A stretch of 9,894 bases of DNA from JBOGVA01 sp050692195 (lineage in GTDB: Bacteria; Actinomycetota; UBA4738): assembly GCA_050692195.1 (NCBI GenBank), contig JBOGVA010000094.1, forward strand, positions 1 through 9,894, given 5' to 3'. A program made the position numbers and the translations under genes. The first letter of the stretch is position 1. Each line of letters starts with the position of its first letter. Shown in pieces: positions 6,239 to 9,894 of the stretch. The notes beneath the pieces were generated by a model. The model did not search any database. It had not been told where the DNA came from and was given only the letters and a program-made list of their open reading frames with translations.

Positions 6239-6469
6239 CTACTGTGAGGCTCGCTGCGGGGGGAAGCCTTCAACGACGTCCATGATGTGTGTCCGGTGTT
6301 CCATTACGTCCTCGCCCACGGCTTCCAGACAAGTTGCGTAGCGGCTCCCGGTCCGCCAAGCCTCGAGCGCCTCGCGACTGTCCCAGCGCGTGGGAGACCA
6401 GAAGAGTCCGGGGGATTCGAGGTCCCGCCTTGCATCGCGGTTGTTCCCAGGCGCGCCGACAGCGTAGCC
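6239..6469 (-). pseudogene. Probable remnant of an antibiotic-monooxygenase-like (ABM/dimeric alpha-beta barrel) gene
   Basis: The minus strand reads a stretch including GNNRDARRDLESPGLFWSP followed by TRWDSREALEAWRTGSRYA and ending in a VMEHRTHIMDVVEGFPP tail. The pattern 'F...TRWDSREALEAW' resembles the C-terminal half of ABM-fold proteins (about 95-105 residues), which act in quinone or heme chemistry or as small-molecule-binding dimers. Only about 75 codons look like protein. The N-terminal half is not found upstream, where the nuclease gene's promoter and start lie, and no start codon with SD is visible. The frame continues open to 6769, but that part is antisense to the nuclease gene and has no family character. 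I read it as a 5'-truncated remnant; alternatively it is an unrelated chance frame. Confidence 0.4.
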
Positions 6470-6470
6470 T
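6441..6470 (+). promoter_or_regulatory. Near-leaderless promoter of the NYN nuclease gene
   Basis: TTGTTC (6441-6446), an 18-base spacer and TAGCCT (6465-6470) form a plausible housekeeping promoter. Transcription would begin about 6477-6479, only a few bases before the ATG at 6482, which has no SD. The same decamer on the other strand contains TACGCT, another TANNNT match. Confidence 0.45.
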
Positions 6471-6481
6471 GCACAACCGCG

Positions 6482-6922
6482 ATGGGTGGCGAAAGTCAGA
6501 TCGGACCTGGGCACGCGGGTCGCCACCTCGGCCGCACCCGCTGGATCGTCGACGGGATGAACGTGATCGGCTCGCGCCCGAACCGTTGGTGGAACGACCC
6601 GGACGGTGCGATACGGAGGCTCGTCGAGGACTTTGACGGATACGGGTCCCAGACGGGGGAAGAGATCACCGTCGTCTTCGATCGTCGCCCTATTGACCTG
6701 TCGGCCGGACGCCATGGGTCGGTCACTGTAGCCTTCGCCTCCAGGCGGGAGCGCAATGCCGCCGACCACGAGATCGTCCGGATGGTGGCCCAGGATCCTG
6801 CTCCCTCATCTCTCACGGTCGTGACGTCCGATGCGGCTCTCGCCGACCAGGTCCGGGGTCTCGGAGCCCAGGTAAGTTCGTCGGGATCGTTCCGGCGCCT
6901 CATTGACAAAACCCTCGACTGA
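6482..6922 (+). CDS. NYN/YacP-like (PIN-fold) ribonuclease
   Basis: A 146-residue NYN_YacP-family protein; the Bacillus subtilis member (YacP/Rae1) is a ribosome-associated mRNA endonuclease. Hallmarks of the PIN-like metal site are present: D24 in WIVDGMNVIGSRP, D67 in ITVVFDRRP, D95 in RNAADHEIV, and D117 in LTVVTSD. In many relatives the third site reads ADD; here the second acidic residue is His (H96), which may alter metal binding. The C-terminus GAQVSSSGSFRRLID is typical. I chose ATG 6482 because conserved sequence begins soon after it, the length suits the family and a -10 element lies 12 bases upstream. The frame is open back to 6287, but that part is antisense to the probable ABM remnant and has no family character. 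The gene is monocistronic and convergent with the SemiSWEET gene. RNase activity is inferred. Confidence 0.85.
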   Translation: MGGESQIGPGHAGRHLGRTRWIVDGMNVIGSRPNRWWNDPDGAIRRLVEDFDGYGSQTGEEITVVFDRRPIDLSAGRHGSVTVAFASRRERNAADHEIVRMVAQDPAPSSLTVVTSDAALADQVRGLGAQVSSSGSFRRLIDKTLD

Positions 6923-6961
6923 CCACCTGGACGACTTCGCTTGTTCGATTCGCTACAGGAT

Positions 6962-7273
6962 TCACGTCCGAGCGACGCAACAGTCGGGATCCGTGGCCAT
7001 CTGGCGGCGCGGTTCCCGGAACCGAAGAACGATCGCGATCGTCGTCATGCCGACCAGGAGGGCCAGCGTGTTCGGGACGATGAGAGCGGCGTTCCGCAGG
7101 GCGATTCCGTAGGCGATCCACAAGGTGAACCCGACGACGATGACCGCCAGGTAACCGATCGAGACGGCGCGTGATGATCGAAGGCGCAATATTCGACGAA
7201 TCTGGAGCACCGGCGACAACGCCATGATCACGCCCCAGCTTGCCGCGACGACTCCGAGCGCGGTCTCGCTCAC
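6962..7273 (-). CDS. SemiSWEET-type PQ-loop half-transporter
   Basis: A 103-residue membrane protein with three predicted helices (about 5-25, 37-58, 62-84), matching bacterial SemiSWEETs, which dimerise to carry sugars down their gradient. W52 and N68 have the same spacing as W48 and N64, the sugar-pocket residues of Leptospira SemiSWEET. In helix 1 the usual Pro-Gln pair reads SPVLQ (P21, Q24): Gln keeps its place but Pro is moved three residues upstream. The GTG start is secure, with AGGAGGT on the minus strand (7279-7285) and a 5-base spacer. The C-terminus after about 88 is hydrophilic and ends with two Cys. It stands alone and is convergent with the nuclease gene. Transport of sugars is inferred; actinobacterial members are little studied. 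Confidence 0.87.
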   Translation of the reverse strand: MSETALGVVAASWGVIMALSPVLQIRRILRLRSSRAVSIGYLAVIVVGFTLWIAYGIALRNAALIVPNTLALLVGMTTIAIVLRFREPRRQMATDPDCCVART

Positions 7274-7366
7274 CGGACACCTCCTGTCCCGTCGACACCC
7301 AGTGCGCTCGGTGGAGGTGCCGCGCTCGCTGCCGGACCGCAGGAGGAGCGCTCGCGCGACGAGCCC

Positions 7367-7372
7367 AGTCTA
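7367..7372 (-). promoter_or_regulatory. Possible extended -10 promoter for the SemiSWEET gene
   Basis: On the minus strand the sequence reads TGCTAGACT: a TANNNT -10 element (TAGACT) with a TG one base upstream (extended -10). It would give a leader of about 85-90 bases. No clear -35 hexamer is visible. Confidence 0.35.
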
Positions 7373-7640
7373 GCAGCGTCGTGTGCCGGCCCCGTCCCCT
7401 CGAGCCGAGCCGGCGCTACCCCGTCCCGTCACGTGGGGAGCGGATGCTCGGGCGCGCGCCATTCGCGCTACTGGGCGAACCGCCGGCACGTGAGGGTTAG
7501 GAAGGGACACGAACGATGAAGGCGCGACGCATCGCCTGAGCGACCTCCAAGACTGTCTCGTTCGAGCCTGCGACACAGATTCACCCCGCCCGGCTTGCCC
7601 CTCTCGTCCATTCCTGCCACCCTCTCCCCGTTCGAGCCCG

Positions 7641-7647
7641 AAGGAGG
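7641..7647 (+). promoter_or_regulatory. Strong SD fixing the TTG start of the CADD-like gene
   Basis: AAGGAGG followed by a 5-base spacer (CGGAA) and TTG at 7653. The match to the anti-SD is perfect and the spacing near ideal, so the unusual TTG start is well supported. Confidence 0.8.
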
Positions 7648-7652
7648 CGGAA

Positions 7653-8303
7653 TTGGACCTGCTGCGACGGATCGACGAGCTCATCGATGGCCGGCATCTG
7701 CTGGGTCACTCGTTCTACCGAAAGTGGGTGGCCGGCACGCTGCCGATGGGGGCCCTGCGCGAGTACGCGCGTCAGTACTACGCGTTCGAGTCAACGTTCC
7801 CGCGTATCCTCTCCGCTCTACACTCCCGATCCGAGCGGCCGGACGTGCGGAGCGCCCTGCTCGAGAACCTGTGGGACGAGGAGCATGGGGAGGCGAACCA
7901 CGCCGAGCTGTGGCTCCGATTCGCCGAAGGGCTCGGCGTGGATCGGGAGGAAGTCCGGGAGGCGGAGCGCAACGACGCCACCGATCGACTCGTCGAGACC
8001 TACCTGAGCGCGGCCCGTGAGGCGCCCGTCGTGGCCGGCGTTGCCGCCGTCTACGCGTACGAGTCCCAGGTTCCTCAGGTGGCCCGGGCGAAGATGGACG
8101 GTCTGAGGCAGCGGTACGGGATCGACGACGGCCGCACCCTCGGCTTCTTCGAGACCCACGCCGTCCTCGACGTGGACCACTCCGAGGCCGAGCGTGGCAT
8201 CATCGGCGAGCTGGGACCCTCCGAAGCGGACGCCGTGATCGAGAGCACGACCGCCGCCCTCGACGCATGGTGGGAGTTCCTGGACGCGGTCGACCAGGAC
8301 TGA
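7653..8303 (+). CDS. CADD-like protein, probable self-sacrificing p-aminobenzoate synthase
   Basis: A 216-residue heme-oxygenase-fold protein of the CADD family (TIGR04305, putative folate metabolism). Chlamydia trachomatis CADD is a dinuclear-metal oxygenase reported to make p-aminobenzoate for folate from one of its own tyrosines. All six CADD metal ligands are present at a constant offset of five: E76 and H83 (EEHGEANHAELW), E137 (YAYESQ), and H169, D173 and H176 (HAVLDVDH). The tyrosine reported as precursor (CADD Y27) aligns with Y22 in HSFYRKW, and the reported amine-donor lysine (K152) with K147 in RAKMDG. TTG 7653 is chosen on its perfect SD. The DUF402 gene follows at once, probably co-transcribed. 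TenA and PqqC are the nearest other candidates, but the ligand match favours CADD. Activity is inferred from homology. Confidence 0.88.
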   Translation: MDLLRRIDELIDGRHLLGHSFYRKWVAGTLPMGALREYARQYYAFESTFPRILSALHSRSERPDVRSALLENLWDEEHGEANHAELWLRFAEGLGVDREEVREAERNDATDRLVETYLSAAREAPVVAGVAAVYAYESQVPQVARAKMDGLRQRYGIDDGRTLGFFETHAVLDVDHSEAERGIIGELGPSEADAVIESTTAALDAWWEFLDAVDQD

Positions 8304-8824
8304 GGGGCTCGCCTCTGGACGGACAGGCCGAGACCGGGCCGCTTCAGCCGGGCAGCGCCGTCCGGGTCAGCCTCATCAAGCGACGTCCCCCCAACGTGGA
8401 GTACCCGGCGGTCGTGATCTTCGACGACGGCACACACGTCGTCGTGCAGGGGACGTGGTCGGAGGAGGAACCTCGCGACCTTGGGTTCGTGCGCTTCGAA
8501 CCGGGTGACGTCTTCACCGAGCACTACTGGCGCGACCGCTGGTATTCCATCAAGGAAGTACGCGGCGGGACCGGCGAGTTGAAGGGCTGGTACTGCGACG
8601 TGGCTCGGCCCGTCCGCCTCCAGGAGGGGCTGCTCGTGTCGGAGGACCTGGACCTCGATCTGTGGGCATCCGCCGACGGGCGGACGATCCTTCGCCTCGA
8701 CGAGGATGACTTCGCCGAGAGCGCCCTGGCCGACAGCGATCCCGTTGCCGCCGCCGAAGCCCGCCGGGCGCTCGACGAACTGGAACGGCTGGCCCATCAC
8801 GCCTTCAGTGGGGTCGTGGACTGA
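8267..8824 (+). CDS. DUF402-domain protein (FomD-like nucleotide hydrolase family)
   Basis: DUF402 proteins include FomD and small nucleoside-diphosphate or -triphosphate phosphatases; this one probably hydrolyses a nucleotide or nucleotidyl conjugate. The domain covers about 26-175: a beta-rich start (AVRVSLIKRR...YPAVVIFDDGTHVVV), the core YSIKEVRGGTGELKGWYCDVARP (93-115), the acidic strand LLVSEDLDLDLWASADG (122-138), the conserved LRLDEDDF (142-149) and the C-terminal helix ARRALDELERL. The acidic clusters are likely metal ligands. The start is uncertain: ATG 8267 and GTG 8270 overlap the upstream gene by about 37 bases and have no SD, and no other standard start precedes the domain. A CTG after GAGGGG at the end of the upstream gene gives a better-looking initiation site. 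Co-transcription with the CADD-like gene is likely; a functional link is not known. Confidence 0.82.
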   Translation: MVGVPGRGRPGLRGSPLDGQAETGPLQPGSAVRVSLIKRRPPNVEYPAVVIFDDGTHVVVQGTWSEEEPRDLGFVRFEPGDVFTEHYWRDRWYSIKEVRGGTGELKGWYCDVARPVRLQEGLLVSEDLDLDLWASADGRTILRLDEDDFAESALADSDPVAAAEARRALDELERLAHHAFSGVVD

Positions 8825-8857
8825 GCGGTTCGCCACGAGCAACTGCGCCCGTCGGGC

Positions 8858-9856
8858 TCACCGCGCGGGCAGTGCTTCTTCCGTCTCCGGGTCATGACGG
8901 ACGGGAGCCGGAGCCGATCCCAGGATCGGGCGGAGGCGGGTGAGGACGAGCCCGGCCACAACCAGGAGCGCACCCACGACCTGCTCCGGGCGCAGAGGTT
9001 CGCGGAGGACCACGACGGCCAGGCCCCCGCCCAGGACGGGAACCAGGAACCCATAGACCACGGTCCTGGGGATGCCGCGCCGTCGAATCGCCCAGTTCCA
9101 CAGGCCATAGGCGAGATAGACAGGGCCGACGATCGCGAAGATGAGGATGGTCCAGGCCGGGGCGCCGACCGAGGTCCAATCCTGGTCAACCATGGCCGGG
9201 ATGGTCACCAGGGCGATCAGCACGCCCCCGACGGCCAGCCCATAGGCCATGAGGGCGAGGGTCGGGTACCGTTCGGTGAGCGGCTGGTTGATCACCCCGT
9301 AGGCTCCGAACGAAGCGGCCGCGCCGAGTGAGAAGAGATCACCCGGCTGGGCGGCTCCGAACGCGGCCCAGAATCGAAGGAATACCGCGACGCCGAGGAA
9401 CGCGACGGCCACGCCAAGCGACTCGCTCGCGGTAAGACGCTCGCGCCGAACCACGCGCATGAAGATCACCGAGAAGATGGGGTGAGTTGAGATGAGGATG
9501 GCACTGGCCAGGGCGGACGTTCGCTCCAGACCGAGGACGAACGCCATCTGATAGAGGAAGTAGCCCGTCAAGCCCGAGGCGACCAGGAGGGGAACGTCCT
9601 CGCGTCGCGGCCGCACCCGATTCCTGGACAGCGCCAGCAGGCCCACCGAGAACACGAACACGGCCGCGAACCGGATGCCTGTGAATGCGAGAGGGTCGAT
9701 ATCGCGCCACGCGATCTTGAACAGTGTGAAGGTGGCAGCCCACATCGCGGCCACCGACAACAGTGCGGCATCGACCGCCAGGGAGCCGTGAAGGAGGGAG
9801 GGGCCGGCGCGTTTAGCCATCACCTCCTTGGTAACCCCGGAATCTGTTGGGATCAT
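8858..9856 (-). CDS. EamA/DMT-superfamily permease
   Basis: An inner-membrane transporter of 332 residues with about ten hydrophobic helices in two repeated EamA halves (about 27-160 and 172-310). Family features are the start MWAATFTLFKIAWRDIDPLAFTGIRF, the end of the first half ALASAILISTHPIFSVIFMRVVRRERLTASESLGV, and the second-half equivalent YGFLVPVLGGGLAVVVLREPLRPEQVVGALLVVAGL. Members export metabolites, amino acids or drugs, so the substrate cannot be stated. ATG 9856 is preceded directly by GAGGA with no spacing; ATG 9820 follows AAGGAGGTG, a near-perfect anti-SD match but very close. Helix 1 begins later in either case. The promoter may lie beyond the right edge. It is convergent with the DUF402 gene, with 33 bases between stops. 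Confidence 0.88.
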   Translation of the reverse strand: MIPTDSGVTKEVMAKRAGPSLLHGSLAVDAALLSVAAMWAATFTLFKIAWRDIDPLAFTGIRFAAVFVFSVGLLALSRNRVRPRREDVPLLVASGLTGYFLYQMAFVLGLERTSALASAILISTHPIFSVIFMRVVRRERLTASESLGVAVAFLGVAVFLRFWAAFGAAQPGDLFSLGAAASFGAYGVINQPLTERYPTLALMAYGLAVGGVLIALVTIPAMVDQDWTSVGAPAWTILIFAIVGPVYLAYGLWNWAIRRRGIPRTVVYGFLVPVLGGGLAVVVLREPLRPEQVVGALLVVAGLVLTRLRPILGSAPAPVRHDPETEEALPAR

Positions 9857-9894
9857 TCCTCGAGCCGGGGGTGGGGCGCGCTCGTTGGGGGACG

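Larger units (their letters stand above)
7274..7652. other. Divergent intergenic region, 379 bases, no supported gene
   Basis: It separates the SemiSWEET gene (-) from the CADD-like gene (+). It holds SDs for both, a possible minus-strand promoter near 7367, a 7-codon frame (ATG at 7516, MKARRIA) with an SD-like AGGAAGGGA upstream, and two copies of CGTTCGAGCC (7559-7568 and 7629-7638) exactly 70 bases apart. Open frames crossing it are arginine- and serine-rich shadows without family resemblance. I see no tRNA or clear hairpin. Confidence 0.5.

Noticed and set aside
6900..7298. 132-codon minus-strand frame overlapping the SemiSWEET gene
   Set aside because: The overlapping frame with GTG 7273 has a perfect SD and clear SemiSWEET sequence; the longer frame has none.
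7551..7590. GTTCGAGCC at 7560 resembling a tRNA T-loop
   Set aside because: The flanking bases do not pair as a T-stem and no acceptor, D or anticodon arms can be built around it.
8847..8857. Small hairpin GCCC-GTC-GGGC between the convergent DUF402 and EamA genes
   Set aside because: Only 4 bp of stem and no T-run; too weak to call a terminator in GC-rich DNA.

Overview
The window is about 9.9 kb of GC-rich chromosomal DNA, densely packed with short operons on both strands. GTG and TTG starts are common, Shine-Dalgarno (SD) sequences are strong where present, and some promoters sit almost on the start codon. Gene content (class III cyclase, SigX5-like sigma factor with a SnoaL-type tail, AlkZ-like glycosylase, CADD-like protein, PQ-loop half-transporter) fits a soil or sediment actinobacterium, or possibly a chloroflexote, probably from an uncultured lineage. 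That placement is inference. There are no rRNA or tRNA genes, CRISPR arrays, insertion sequences or phage genes.

Left part (1-2962): the 3' part of an adenylate/guanylate cyclase gene entering from the left edge; a small VOC-fold protein (+); then, on the minus strand, a P-loop kinase-like gene followed by an AlkZ-type winged-helix DNA glycosylase. The kinase gene seems to have lost one base near its 3' end. Restoring the frame recreates the family's C-terminus and makes its stop codon overlap the glycosylase GTG start as GTGA, a classic translational-coupling junction.

Middle part (2963-6148): a STAS-domain gene (+) converges on, and overlaps tail to tail with, a SigX5/TIGR02960-type ECF sigma factor gene (-). 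The sigma gene is divergent from a 14-helix DHA2 drug-efflux transporter gene (+). A 10-base sequence, GAAACTCATC, occurs upstream of the VOC gene and twice more as a perfect inverted repeat between the kinase and STAS genes; a one-mismatch version lies between the sigma and efflux genes. In every case it has the same orientation relative to the gene it precedes. This suggests a small regulon built around the sigma/STAS pair and is the most interesting signal here.

Right part (6149-9894): an apparent antibiotic-monooxygenase-type gene remnant (-), a NYN/YacP-like nuclease gene with a near-leaderless promoter (+), a SemiSWEET half-transporter (-), then a CADD-like protein gene followed by a DUF402 gene (+). 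The CADD-like protein keeps all six metal ligands of Chlamydia CADD plus the tyrosine and lysine reported as sacrificed to make p-aminobenzoate. An EamA-family permease (-) closes the window.
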